The position numbers were made by a program, and so were the translations under genes. Positions 1 to 6,187 of a stretch of 7,753 bases of DNA are shown piece by piece. Origin of the DNA: DASXTS01 sp036505275 (GTDB lineage Bacteria > Actinomycetota > Actinomycetes > Mycobacteriales > Pseudonocardiaceae); contig DASXTS010000454.1 in NCBI GenBank assembly GCA_036505275.1, positions 1 through 7,753 on the forward strand, read 5' to 3'. The notes beneath the pieces are model-generated. The model did no database searches and was not told the origin of the DNA. It was given only the letters and a program-made list of their open reading frames with translations. How positions within the stretch are numbered: position 1 is the stretch's first letter; each line of letters opens with the position of its first letter.

Positions 1-1118
1 TCGTCGGTCTCCGGGTCGACCAGCCGGATGTCGAACCAGTCCGACGCCCGCAGCCCGGCCGCGCCGTCCGGCCGCGGCTCGCCGTAGGGCGACAGGATCG
101 GCGCCGAGGTCTCGGTCAGGCCGAACACCTCGACGAACGCCTCGATGCCGAAGCGGCCGCGGAAGGCGTCCACGATCGACGACGCGGTCGGTGCGGAGAA
201 GATGCAGCGCAGCGGGTTGTCGGCGTCGTCGGGCCGGGGCGGCTGCTTCCAGGTGAAGTCCATCATCACGCCGATGAAGTTGGTGACGGTGACGCCGTCC
301 TCGCGGATCTGGTCGATCCACCGGCTCGCGCTGAACCTCGGCCGCACCACCAGCCGGGCGCCGGCGATCAGCGCCGGGTAGGCGGCCATGAACTGGGCGT
401 TGCCGTGGAAAAGCGGTGTCACCGTGAGGTAGGTGTCCGCGCTGGTCAGTCGGGTCAGCGAGACGACCTCGTCGGCGAAGAAGTACATCTGGGCGTGCGG
501 CATGGCCACGCCCTTGGACGGCCCCGTGGTGCCGGAGGTGAAGAAGATCGAGGCCAGGCTCTGCGGGGCCGGCGCGGGCAGCGCCAGTCGCGGGCAGCCC
601 TCGAGCGACTCCCACGGATCGGCCGCCCAGCCGTGCGAGCGCAGCAGCTCGACGGCCGCGGCCTGCCCGCCGGTATCGATCACCCAGAACTTCGCAATGC
701 CCCTGGCGTGCTCGGCGATCGCGACGAACCTGGCGGCCTGCACGTCGTCGATGACGGCCCAGCGCGGCGCCACCGTGACCACCTGGTGGCGCAGGAACTC
801 GCCCTCGTAGGCGGTGTTGATCGGCACCTCGACGAGCCCACCGACGGCGGTGGCCAGCCAGCTTCGGACGAACTGGGACGAGTTCGCCGCCATGATCACG
901 ACCCGGTCGCCGGCCTGCGCGCCCGCGGCGTACAGCGCGCCGCACACCGACTCGGCCTCGGCCACCGTCTGCGCGTAGCTCCACCGCCGGCCCTCCTCCG
1001 GCGTCACCAGGAACGTCGCGTCGGGCCGCTGCGCGGCCTGGTGGCGCAGCACCGTGGCCAGCGTCCAGTCCGACCGGTTGGCGAATGTCGGGTGCAGGTC
1101 GGTGTAGGTGCGCGTCAT
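1..1118 (-). CDS. Acyl-CoA ligase (AMP-binding, CaiC/FadD-like), N-terminal 372 residues; C-terminus outside window
   Basis: This gene reads leftwards from ATG at 1118 and runs off the left edge without a stop. The translation is an ANL-superfamily adenylating enzyme, expected to activate a carboxylic acid with ATP and form its CoA thioester in the cytoplasm. Visible motifs are the P-loop-like SGTTGPSKG at residues 195-203, PLFHGNAQ at about 235-242 (typical of CaiC-like acyl-CoA ligases) and FGLTET at 332-337, the equivalent of the YGxTE adenylate motif. The C-terminal lid domain with its catalytic lysine would lie outside the window. A GAGGAG Shine-Dalgarno sequence about 10 nt upstream supports the start. 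A 92-bp gap with a promoter-like AT-rich segment separates it from the upstream LLM gene, so it may have its own promoter. Substrate specificity cannot be read from the sequence; a medium or cyclic acid from the same pathway is an inference. Confidence 0.93.
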   Translation of the reverse strand, partial: MTRTYTDLHPTFANRSDWTLATVLRHQAAQRPDATFLVTPEEGRRWSYAQTVAEAESVCGALYAAGAQAGDRVVIMAANSSQFVRSWLATAVGGLVEVPINTAYEGEFLRHQVVTVAPRWAVIDDVQAARFVAIAEHARGIAKFWVIDTGGQAAAVELLRSHGWAADPWESLEGCPRLALPAPAPQSLASIFFTSGTTGPSKGVAMPHAQMYFFADEVVSLTRLTSADTYLTVTPLFHGNAQFMAAYPALIAGARLVVRPRFSASRWIDQIREDGVTVTNFIGVMMDFTWKQPPRPDDADNPLRCIFSAPTASSIVDAFRGRFGIEAFVEVFGLTETSAPILSPYGEPRPDGAAGLRASDWFDIRLVDPETD

Positions 1119-1160
1119 CTCAGCGCGGCTCCTCGCCGGGGCAGGGACCGTTGGTTCGTG

Positions 1161-1200
1161 TTATCTATGATTATGATACGCATTCTTTAGCTGCGCGCAA
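1161..1200 (-). promoter_or_regulatory. Putative promoter and operator for the acyl-CoA ligase gene
   Basis: This is an AT-rich island in otherwise very GC-rich DNA. On the minus strand a TTGCGC (1200-1195) and a TATCAT (1178-1173) are spaced 16 bp apart, a plausible weak -35/-10 pair about 55-80 bp upstream of the ligase ATG. The -10 overlaps an imperfect palindrome at 1167-1183: ATGATTAT, one spacer base, ATACGCAT, with 6 of 8 arm positions matching. The ATACGCAT half and a following TTAG recur in the divergent intergenic region near 4906. Repression by a TetR- or GntR-type regulator is an inference. Confidence 0.45.
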
Positions 1201-1210
1201 GTGACCCTGC

Positions 1211-2233
1211 TCAGATGGTGGTTCGCGGTTCGATCGCCCGCAGCGCCGGGACGACCTCGCTGCCGAGTCGCTTGATGGCCGCGATGGTCTCGTCGGCGTC
1301 CATGGTCGGCCACTGTGGCCGCACCAGCAGTGGGTCCACCGGCAGCGCGGTGACCAGGTCGACCAACTGCCGGGTGACCTGCTCGGGGGTGCCGACGACG
1401 GCGTGCCCGGACACCGCCTTCGCGAAGTCCTCTTCGAGGTTCGTGCCGGCCATCACGTCCAGGCCGCGCTGCGCGTAGGTGATGTAGCGGCCCTGCGCGA
1501 CCCTGGCGTACTCGACCACCGCCGCCTCCTGGGTGTCGGCGACCAGCACGTTGCGGCGCAGCGGTTGCGGTCCGAACGCCTTGCCCCTGGCCTCGAATCC
1601 CTCCTTGACGATGGCGTAGCGCTCGGCGACCTCATGCGGCGGCGTCTCGGGCGGGCAGGCGTAGGCGTCGCCGAACCGCCCGGCGCGGCGCGCGCCCGGC
1701 AGGCTGTGCGCCCCGATCCAGATCGGCGGGTGCGGCCGCTGCACCGGCTTGAGGTGCGGCCTGACGCCTTCGAGCGTCCAAAACCGGCCACGGAAGGTGA
1801 CCTCGTCCTCGGTCCAGAGCAGCCGCATGAGCTCGAGCGACTCGTCCATCCTCGCGGCCCGCTGCTTGAACGGGACGCCCAGGTAGTCGAACTCCTCCGG
1901 CCGGTAGCCGAGGCCGGCGCCGAAGACCAGCCGCCCCTCGGTCACCACGTCCAGCGTGGCGATCTCCTCGGCGAGCAGCACAGGGTGGTACAGCGGCGCG
2001 ATCATGATCTGGGTGACCAGGCGGACGTGCGGCTCGACGTCGGCGGCCAGCCTGGCCAGCAGCGGCACCGGCTGCAACCAGCGCAGGTCGCCGTACAGGA
2101 AGTGCTGCCCGATCGCGATGTAGCTGAAGTCGTTGGCCTGGGCGACCTCGACGATCCGGCGCACGTCGCGGAACTGCTCGGACGGCGGCACGCTCGCCGG
2201 CACATCGCTGAGCAGCAGACCGACCTGGACCAT
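1211..2233 (-). CDS. LLM-class flavin/F420-dependent oxidoreductase
   Basis: This 340-residue protein belongs to the bacterial luciferase-like (LLM) superfamily of TIM-barrel enzymes that use reduced FMN or coenzyme F420, and its length is normal for the family. Recognisable blocks are GLLLSDV at the N-terminus (strand 1), IGQHFLYG at 41-48 in the place of the common EHH element, the signature region 87-115 (LAEEIATLDVVTEGRL followed by VFGAGLGYRPEEF), and RPHPPIWIGAHS at 166-177. The ATG at 2233 has a good AAGGAG Shine-Dalgarno about 7 nt upstream. It sits 45 bp downstream of the SDR stop, probably in the same operon. In actinomycetes such proteins act as monooxygenases or F420-linked dehydrogenases/reductases; sequence alone does not decide between FMN and F420 or name the substrate. 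Confidence 0.92.
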   Translation of the reverse strand: MVQVGLLLSDVPASVPPSEQFRDVRRIVEVAQANDFSYIAIGQHFLYGDLRWLQPVPLLARLAADVEPHVRLVTQIMIAPLYHPVLLAEEIATLDVVTEGRLVFGAGLGYRPEEFDYLGVPFKQRAARMDESLELMRLLWTEDEVTFRGRFWTLEGVRPHLKPVQRPHPPIWIGAHSLPGARRAGRFGDAYACPPETPPHEVAERYAIVKEGFEARGKAFGPQPLRRNVLVADTQEAAVVEYARVAQGRYITYAQRGLDVMAGTNLEEDFAKAVSGHAVVGTPEQVTRQLVDLVTALPVDPLLVRPQWPTMDADETIAAIKRLGSEVVPALRAIEPRTTI

Positions 2234-2259
2234 GGCAACTCCTTCTTCAGACTCTGTCG

Positions 2260-2294
2260 TCAGAGACTGGCGGCGTCTTCAGAGACTGGCGGCG
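2260..2294. repeat. 16-bp direct repeat, 19-bp period, duplicating the end of the SDR gene
   Basis: TCAGAGACTGGCGGCG occurs at 2260-2275 and again at 2279-2294. The second copy is the last codons and TGA stop of the minus-strand SDR gene, and the first copy lies in the 45-bp spacer before the LLM gene. A shortened third relative (TTCAGACTC) follows near 2246-2254. The arrangement looks like a slippage duplication of the gene's 3' end. Confidence 0.85.
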
Positions 2295-3115
2295 GCAGGC
2301 TCCGCCGCCGGTTCCGGCACCGGCAGACCGTTGGCCAGCCACCCGCCGTCGACCGGGAGCACGACGCCGGTGATGTAGCTGGCGCGGGCCGAGCACAGGT
2401 AGTGCACGGCGTCGGCGATCTCCTCGGGCCGGCCGTAGCGGCCCATCGGGATGCGGGACAGGTAGAGCTGCGGCGAGACGAACCCGGTGCGCAGGAACTC
2501 GGCCTGCAGCTCGGTGGCAATGCTCCCCGGCGAGACGGCGTTGACCCTGATCCCACGCGGTGCCCACTCGACCGCCAGCGAGCGCACCAGGCCCTGCACG
2601 GCCGCCTTGGCCGCGCAGTACGCCGCCCGGCCGGCGAAGCCGAGGTGCCCGTTCACCGAGGAGATCACCACCACGCTGCCGCCGCCGGGCATCCGCCGGG
2701 CCGCGCACCGGGCGCCCAGGAACGCGGCCGTGGCGTGCACGCTCATCAGCCGGTCCCAGGCCTCGACCGGGTAGTCCAGCGAGTCGCCGGGCTGCGCGAC
2801 CCCGGCGTTGGCCACGAAGGCGTGCAGCCCGCCGCCGGCGGCGGCCAGCTCGCAGGCGTGTTCCAGCAGGTCCTCGTCGCGCACATCGCCGACCACGGCG
2901 GCGGGCTCGGCCGCGCCCGGCACCGCCAGCGAGCCCATCGCGGCGCGCAACGCGTCGCCGTCGAGGTCGATGCCGACCACCCGGTGCCCGTCCGCGGCGA
3001 ACCGCGCGGCGATCGCCAGGCCGATCCCACGCGCCGCCCCGGTGACCACCACCCCGGTCGCCGTCCTTGCGGCCGTCCTTGCGGCCGTCCTTGCGGCCGT
3101 CCTTGCGTCGGTCAA
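2279..3115 (-). CDS. Classical short-chain dehydrogenase/reductase with an N-terminal ARTA repeat
   Basis: This is an NAD(P)-dependent classical SDR, 278 residues if translation starts at TTG 3115. It shows the Rossmann motif TGAARGIG (25-32), an Asp at the end of beta-2 (D50, which suggests NAD rather than NADP), ANAG (102-105), the catalytic Ser in VVVISSVNG (S153), YCAAK (Y166, K170) and the NAVSPG element (192-197). It should oxidise an alcohol or reduce a ketone. The TTG start overlaps the stop of the upstream NTF2-like gene in a TTGA tetranucleotide, matching the ATGA and GTGA overlaps upstream; this is why it was chosen. Alternatives are GTG at 3139 (longer overlap) or GTG at 3052, which would exclude the repeat and begin directly at strand beta-1. 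The N-terminus carries four ARTA units encoded by a 12-bp tandem repeat. The C-terminus has an Ala/Pro/Glu-rich tail (264-278). The reading frame stays open upstream to 3598, but this is high-GC read-through, not a fusion. Confidence 0.9.
   Translation of the reverse strand: MTDARTAARTAARTAARTATGVVVTGAARGIGLAIAARFAADGHRVVGIDLDGDALRAAMGSLAVPGAAEPAAVVGDVRDEDLLEHACELAAAGGGLHAFVANAGVAQPGDSLDYPVEAWDRLMSVHATAAFLGARCAARRMPGGGSVVVISSVNGHLGFAGRAAYCAAKAAVQGLVRSLAVEWAPRGIRVNAVSPGSIATELQAEFLRTGFVSPQLYLSRIPMGRYGRPEEIADAVHYLCSARASYITGVVLPVDGGWLANGLPVPEPAAEPAAASL
3060..3107. repeat. Four tandem copies of a 12-bp unit at the start of the SDR gene
   Basis: GCCGTCCTTGCG is repeated exactly four times (3060-3071, 3072-3083, 3084-3095, 3096-3107). 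On the minus strand, in the SDR frame, each unit encodes Ala-Arg-Thr-Ala, so copy-number changes keep the frame. Each unit also contains AAGGA, a Shine-Dalgarno-like core; the copy nearest the downstream GTG at 3052 lies about 11 nt from it. The repeat may therefore be a slippage-prone extension or part of the translation-start region. Confidence 0.93.
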
Positions 3116-3561
3116 GACGGCACCGCCACCCCGGTCCACTCCGCGCTGGACGGCGCGAGCTGCAGCACCCGCTCGACCTCGATGCGCTTGTGCACGAACC
3201 GCAGGCCGTCCCCGTCGTCGCGCATCGAGTCGGAGTACTGGCCGATCACCACCCGGGTGCCGTCCGGGTCGAACATGGTCGCCTCGAAGTAGGCCCTGGC
3301 CCGGACCAGCCCGCCGTCCTCGGGAAAGGCCTGCACGTTTGTCACCACGTGCTTGCTGCCGAGCAGCGGCGAATCCCGGAAGGCGCGGTACAGCGCGACA
3401 AAGGCGTCCTTGCCGGCCTTGGTGCCGTCGACCCTGGTCAGCGACACGTCGTCGGCGGCGATCTCGGCCAGCGTGTCCAGGTCGCCCTCGTCGACGGCAC
3501 GGGCGTACGCATAGAGCAGCTGCGCGGCCCTGGCCGAGAGGTCGCCGTCGGCCACGCTCAC
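3112..3561 (-). CDS. NTF2-like / SnoaL-like small alpha+beta barrel protein
   Basis: This 149-residue protein has the length and pattern of the NTF2-like/SnoaL superfamily. An N-terminal helix pair contains LLYAYARAVDEGDLDTLAEI and is followed by an acidic ADDVSLTR segment (36-43). Next come HVVTNVQAF (71-79), the strand RARAYFEATMF (87-97), the strand RVVIGQYSD (103-111) and a terminal FVHKRIEVERV (122-132). Members include polyketide cyclases, ketosteroid isomerase-like enzymes and dehydratases; D24, D37/D38 and H71 are possible pocket residues, but no specific catalytic set is proven. The GTG start at 3561 overlaps the stop of the upstream SDR in GTGA and is preceded by AGGTGG. Lying between two SDRs and overlapping both by 4 bp, it is probably made in fixed ratio with them and may isomerise, dehydrate or bind their substrate (inference). 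Confidence 0.85.
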   Translation of the reverse strand: MSVADGDLSARAAQLLYAYARAVDEGDLDTLAEIAADDVSLTRVDGTKAGKDAFVALYRAFRDSPLLGSKHVVTNVQAFPEDGGLVRARAYFEATMFDPDGTRVVIGQYSDSMRDDGDGLRFVHKRIEVERVLQLAPSSAEWTGVAVPS

Positions 3562-4331
3562 TTGGCCACCTGCCCGCCGTCGACCGGCACCGCGACACCG
3601 GTGACCATGCCGGCGTCGTCGCTGGCCAGGAACGCCACCACGCCGGCGATCTCCGCGGGCTGCGCGGCCCGGCCGAGCGGGATCGTCGCGATGAAGTTCG
3701 CCATCAGGTCGGAGATGTTGGCGCCGGGCTCGCGGCCGAAGAACCGCGGCAGCATCGGGGTGTCGACCGGGCCGGGGCAGATCACGTTCACCCGAATGCC
3801 GTGCGGCCCGCCGACCAGTGCCAGCGAACGGCCGTACGCGACGAGTGCGCCCTTGGTCAGCGAGTAGAGCGGGCTGAACGGCGAGCCGACGAGCGCCGAG
3901 GTGGATGCCGTCATGGTCACCGAGCCCTTGCCGCCGGCGCGCTTGAGCAGGTCGAAGGCCAGGGTGGTGGCGTAGAAGGCGCTCTTCATGTTGACGTCGG
4001 CGTTGCGTTGCCAGTCGGCCTCGGTGATGTCGATCCCGGCCGGGCCAGGCATGCCGACCTGGTGGTGCAGCACGTGCAGCACGCCGTGCTGCCCGTCGAT
4101 GCGGCCGTACAGGGCGCGGAGCTCGTCGATGCTGGTCGCGTCGAGCTGCTCCGGCTGCGCCTGATGCCCGGCCGCCAGGATCTCCTCGGTCACCGACTTG
4201 GCGGCGTCGCCGCTCAGATCCGCGACGTGGACATAGGCACCCTCCGCGGCGAGCCGGTGGCAGATGGCCCGACCCATGCCGGAGCCGCCGCCGATGACGG
4301 CGGCGATGCGACCCTCGAATCGGTGTGTCAT
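3558..4331 (-). CDS. Short-chain dehydrogenase/reductase with a divergent NNAG motif
   Basis: This 257-residue SDR is of normal length. It has a glycine-rich dinucleotide-binding loop GGGSGMG (14-20), Asp38 after beta-2 (VADLSGD), Asn114 in DVNMKSAF, a Ser in TASTSAL (S143 or S145), catalytic YSLTK (Y156, K160), the NVICPGPVDTP segment (182-192) and a GVAVPVDGG C-terminus typical of the family. The position of the usual NNAG motif reads HHQVG (89-93), which is unusual, although the Ser-Tyr-Lys-Asn set is intact and the enzyme is probably active. The ATG at 4331 overlaps the upstream PPOX gene's stop in ATGA and has an AAAGGA Shine-Dalgarno about 8 nt upstream. The reaction is an alcohol/ketone interconversion on an unknown substrate, probably in the same pathway as the neighbouring SDR. 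Confidence 0.92.
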   Translation of the reverse strand: MTHRFEGRIAAVIGGGSGMGRAICHRLAAEGAYVHVADLSGDAAKSVTEEILAAGHQAQPEQLDATSIDELRALYGRIDGQHGVLHVLHHQVGMPGPAGIDITEADWQRNADVNMKSAFYATTLAFDLLKRAGGKGSVTMTASTSALVGSPFSPLYSLTKGALVAYGRSLALVGGPHGIRVNVICPGPVDTPMLPRFFGREPGANISDLMANFIATIPLGRAAQPAEIAGVVAFLASDDAGMVTGVAVPVDGGQVAK

Positions 4332-4864
4332 GTGTCCGTTCCTTTCCCTGCGGTCGGTGCGAGCTGCGGTGCGGCCGGCCCGCCGCGGCCGTCGCCGGCG
4401 AGCTTGCGCGAGTCGTGGCTGGCCGTTACCGCGACTGGGCGGACCTCGACCACCAGCCGTTTCGGGCTGTCCAGGAGCCGGGCGAAGGCGTCCGGGTCAC
4501 CGGCCGCGTGCTTGGCGGCGAAGCGCGGCAGGAACCAGCGCTTGGTCTGCTCGTCGGCGTGCACGAAGGCGATGCCGCGCACCGCGACCATGCGCCGGCC
4601 GGGCAGGTCGGTGCCGCGGTTGGAGACGACGACGGTCACCCTCGGGTCGGCCGCCAGCGCCTCGGCGTGCGCCCGGCCGGCCACCGCGGTGAGCCAGAAC
4701 CTGTCGTCGGCGTACAGGAAGCTCATCACCACGCCGCTGGGCCAGCCGTCCCGGCTGAACACGAACGTGCACTCGCCCTGGACGTCGAGCAGTTCGGCGC
4801 GGTCTGCTTGGTCCAGCCGCAGCGTGCGCAGGTCCTCAAGATCATCGATGCCGATGGTGCCCAT
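4328..4864 (-). CDS. PPOX-family split-barrel flavin/F420-binding protein
   Basis: This 178-residue protein looks like a pyridoxamine-5'-phosphate-oxidase-like split beta-barrel, a family that binds FMN, F420 or haem. Supporting segments are an N-terminal helix, the strand pair ECTFVFSRDGWPSGVVMSF (31-49), the strand DRFWLTAVAGRAHAEAL (54-70), the block PRVTVVVSNRG (74-84), the strand GRRMVAVRGIAFVHAD (89-104) and the C-terminal RPVAVTASHDSRKL (142-155). The last 23 residues are Gly/Pro/Ala-rich and probably disordered. ATG 4864 was chosen because a GGAAG sequence lies about 8 nt upstream; a TTG at 4894 would add 10 residues but would run into the promoter region. It is the first gene of the minus-strand operon and overlaps the next SDR by 4 bp. 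It may reduce or oxidise a pathway intermediate or supply reduced cofactor, but the cofactor is not settled by sequence. Confidence 0.85.
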   Translation of the reverse strand: MGTIGIDDLEDLRTLRLDQADRAELLDVQGECTFVFSRDGWPSGVVMSFLYADDRFWLTAVAGRAHAEALAADPRVTVVVSNRGTDLPGRRMVAVRGIAFVHADEQTKRWFLPRFAAKHAAGDPDAFARLLDSPKRLVVEVRPVAVTASHDSRKLAGDGRGGPAAPQLAPTAGKGTDT

Positions 4865-4955
4865 CCGCACTTCCGCCTTTCCTCTGTGCCCCAAACATGG
4901 TATTCATACGCATGGTTAGTCGGTCAAGAGGCAACCCGGTCAGGAGTGGCGGCAA
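4865..4955. promoter_or_regulatory. Divergent promoter region with shared ATACGCAT palindrome
   Basis: This 91-bp gap separates the divergently transcribed PPOX and thiolase genes, so promoters for both operons must lie in or near it. The AT-rich core at 4893-4927 holds an imperfect palindrome, CATG-GTAT-TC-ATAC-g-CATG (4896-4914), centred on GTATTCATAC. Its right half ATACGCAT followed by TTAG (4906-4919) matches the element upstream of the acyl-CoA ligase (1176-1190). On the minus strand TTGACC (4927-4922) is a good -35-like hexamer, but no strong -10 follows at ideal spacing. On the plus strand, CAGGAG at 4941-4946 is the thiolase ribosome-binding site, 9 nt before its ATG. A central operator controlling both directions is an inference. 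Confidence 0.55.
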
Positions 4956-6146
4956 ATGGCCAGAGCGGTGATCGTGGACGCGGTGCGTTCGCCGATGGGG
5001 CGCGGCAAGGCGTCGGGAGCGCTGGCCGAGCTGCACCCAGTCGAGCTGCTCGCGCAGGTGCTGGCAGCGCTGCTGGACCGCAGCGGGCTCGACCCCGCGC
5101 TGGTCGAGGACGTCATGGTGGGCTGCGTCAGCCAGGCCGGCGAGCAGTCGTCCACCCCGGGCCGGCAGGCCTGGCTGGCCGCCGGGTTCCCGACCTCCGT
5201 GCCCTCGGTGACCATCGAGCGCAAGTGCGGCTCCGGCCAGCAGGCGATCGAGTTCGCCGCCGCCGGGATCGTCGCCGGCACGTACGACATCGTGGTGGCC
5301 GGCGGCGTCGAGTCGATGAGCCGGGTGCCGATGGGATCGGCCCGGATGGGCGCCGACCCGTTCGGCCCCGAAGTCCGGCGGCGCTTCCCCGACCTGGTCC
5401 CGCAGGGCATCTCCGCCGAGCTGGTGGCCGACAAATGGCGGCTCTCGCGCGAGCAGCTCGATGAGTACTCCGCGCGATCGCACGCCCGCGCGGCCGCGGC
5501 CAGCGCCAACGGCTCGTTCGCCGACGAGCTGATCCCCGTCCGGGTGCCGGGCGGCGGCGAGCCGCGCGTGGTGGCCCAGGACGAGACGATCCGGGCCGGC
5601 ACCACCCCGCAGCGCCTGGCCGAGCTGAAGCCGGCGTTCACCGCGGCGCCCGGCAGTGAGCTGTTCCCACAGCTGGACTGGAAGATCACCGCGGGCAACT
5701 CCTCCCAGATCACCGACGGCGCCAGCGCACTGCTGCTGATGAGCGAGCAGAAGGCAGCCGAGCTCGGGCTGCGCCCGCGGGCGCGGATCCTCGGCTCCGC
5801 CGTCGTCGGTGACGACCCCACACTCATGCTGACCGGGCCGATCCCCGCCACCCGGCGAGTGCTGCAGCGCTGCGGCCTGACCGCCGGCGACATCGACGCC
5901 GTCGAGGTGAACGAGGCGTTCGCCTCGGTGCCGCTCGCCTGGCAGGCCGAACTGGGCGTGCCGGACGAGCGGCTCAACCCGCGCGGCGGTGCGATCGCCC
6001 TCGGCCACCCGCTCGGCGCGTCAGGTGCCCGGCTGATGACCACGCTGATCAACCACTTGGAGCAGACCGGCGGCCGGCTCGGCCTGCAGACCATGTGCGA
6101 GGCGGGCGGCATGGCCAACGCGACGGTCATCGAGATCATCCGCTGA
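4956..6146 (+). CDS. Thiolase (acetyl-CoA C-acyltransferase)
   Basis: This is a full-length 396-residue degradative-type thiolase, the last step of beta-oxidation: thiolytic cleavage of a 3-ketoacyl-CoA by CoA. The catalytic nucleophile Cys is in RKCGSG (C91). The substrate-binding NEAF is at 319-322, the His is in GHPLGASG (H351) and the second catalytic Cys is in TMCEAGGMANA (C381). TAGNSSQITDGA at 246-257 is the usual thiolase loop. The C-terminal signature is CEAGGMAN rather than the textbook CxGGGxG form. The start has AGGAG 9 nt upstream. It is the first gene of the plus-strand operon and is followed after 41 bp by an HSD10-like dehydrogenase, which would supply its 3-ketoacyl-CoA. Acyl-chain specificity cannot be read from the sequence. 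Confidence 0.96.
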   Translation: MARAVIVDAVRSPMGRGKASGALAELHPVELLAQVLAALLDRSGLDPALVEDVMVGCVSQAGEQSSTPGRQAWLAAGFPTSVPSVTIERKCGSGQQAIEFAAAGIVAGTYDIVVAGGVESMSRVPMGSARMGADPFGPEVRRRFPDLVPQGISAELVADKWRLSREQLDEYSARSHARAAAASANGSFADELIPVRVPGGGEPRVVAQDETIRAGTTPQRLAELKPAFTAAPGSELFPQLDWKITAGNSSQITDGASALLLMSEQKAAELGLRPRARILGSAVVGDDPTLMLTGPIPATRRVLQRCGLTAGDIDAVEVNEAFASVPLAWQAELGVPDERLNPRGGAIALGHPLGASGARLMTTLINHLEQTGGRLGLQTMCEAGGMANATVIEIIR

Positions 6147-6187
6147 GCCGGGGTCACGACGGGATCACGATCGGGAGGAGAGCAGCG

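Noticed and set aside
405..1190. 261-residue plus-strand open frame over the ligase gene
   Set aside because: It is antisense to a clear adenylating enzyme; the translation is low-complexity Arg/Gly/Ala-rich with no domain, as expected for an opposite-strand frame in high-GC DNA.
1184..1210. Rho-independent terminator after the LLM gene
   Set aside because: No stable GC hairpin followed by a T-tract could be seen on the minus strand.
1403..3292. 629-residue plus-strand open frame
   Set aside because: It spans parts of three well-supported minus-strand genes (LLM, SDR and NTF2-like) and has shadow-like Arg/Gly/His composition.
3506..3514. Another TACGCATAG sequence resembling the operator half-site
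   Set aside because: It lies inside the NTF2-like coding sequence, lacks the AT-rich palindrome partner and is explained by codons for Tyr-Ala-Tyr.
2279..3598. Fusion of an N-terminal extension to the second SDR
   Set aside because: The frame is open upstream only because stops are rare in this DNA; the extension is an alternative frame of the NTF2-like gene and the SDR fold starts near 3052.
4865..4894. Longer PPOX protein starting at TTG 4894
   Set aside because: It would extend into the promoter-like core and lacks a convincing ribosome-binding site, whereas ATG 4864 has one.
2808..4919. 703-residue plus-strand open frame
   Set aside because: It lies antisense to three recognisable protein families and has Arg/Pro/Ala-rich low-complexity sequence with no motif.
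4842..6157. Minus-strand frames of 388 and 405 residues over the thiolase
   Set aside because: They are antisense to a thiolase with all catalytic residues in place and have no recognisable domain.
6095..6187. N-terminal extension of the HSD10-like SDR into the thiolase gene
   Set aside because: The extension reads an alternative thiolase frame; GTG 6188 has a strong ribosome-binding site and begins the protein at the expected point.
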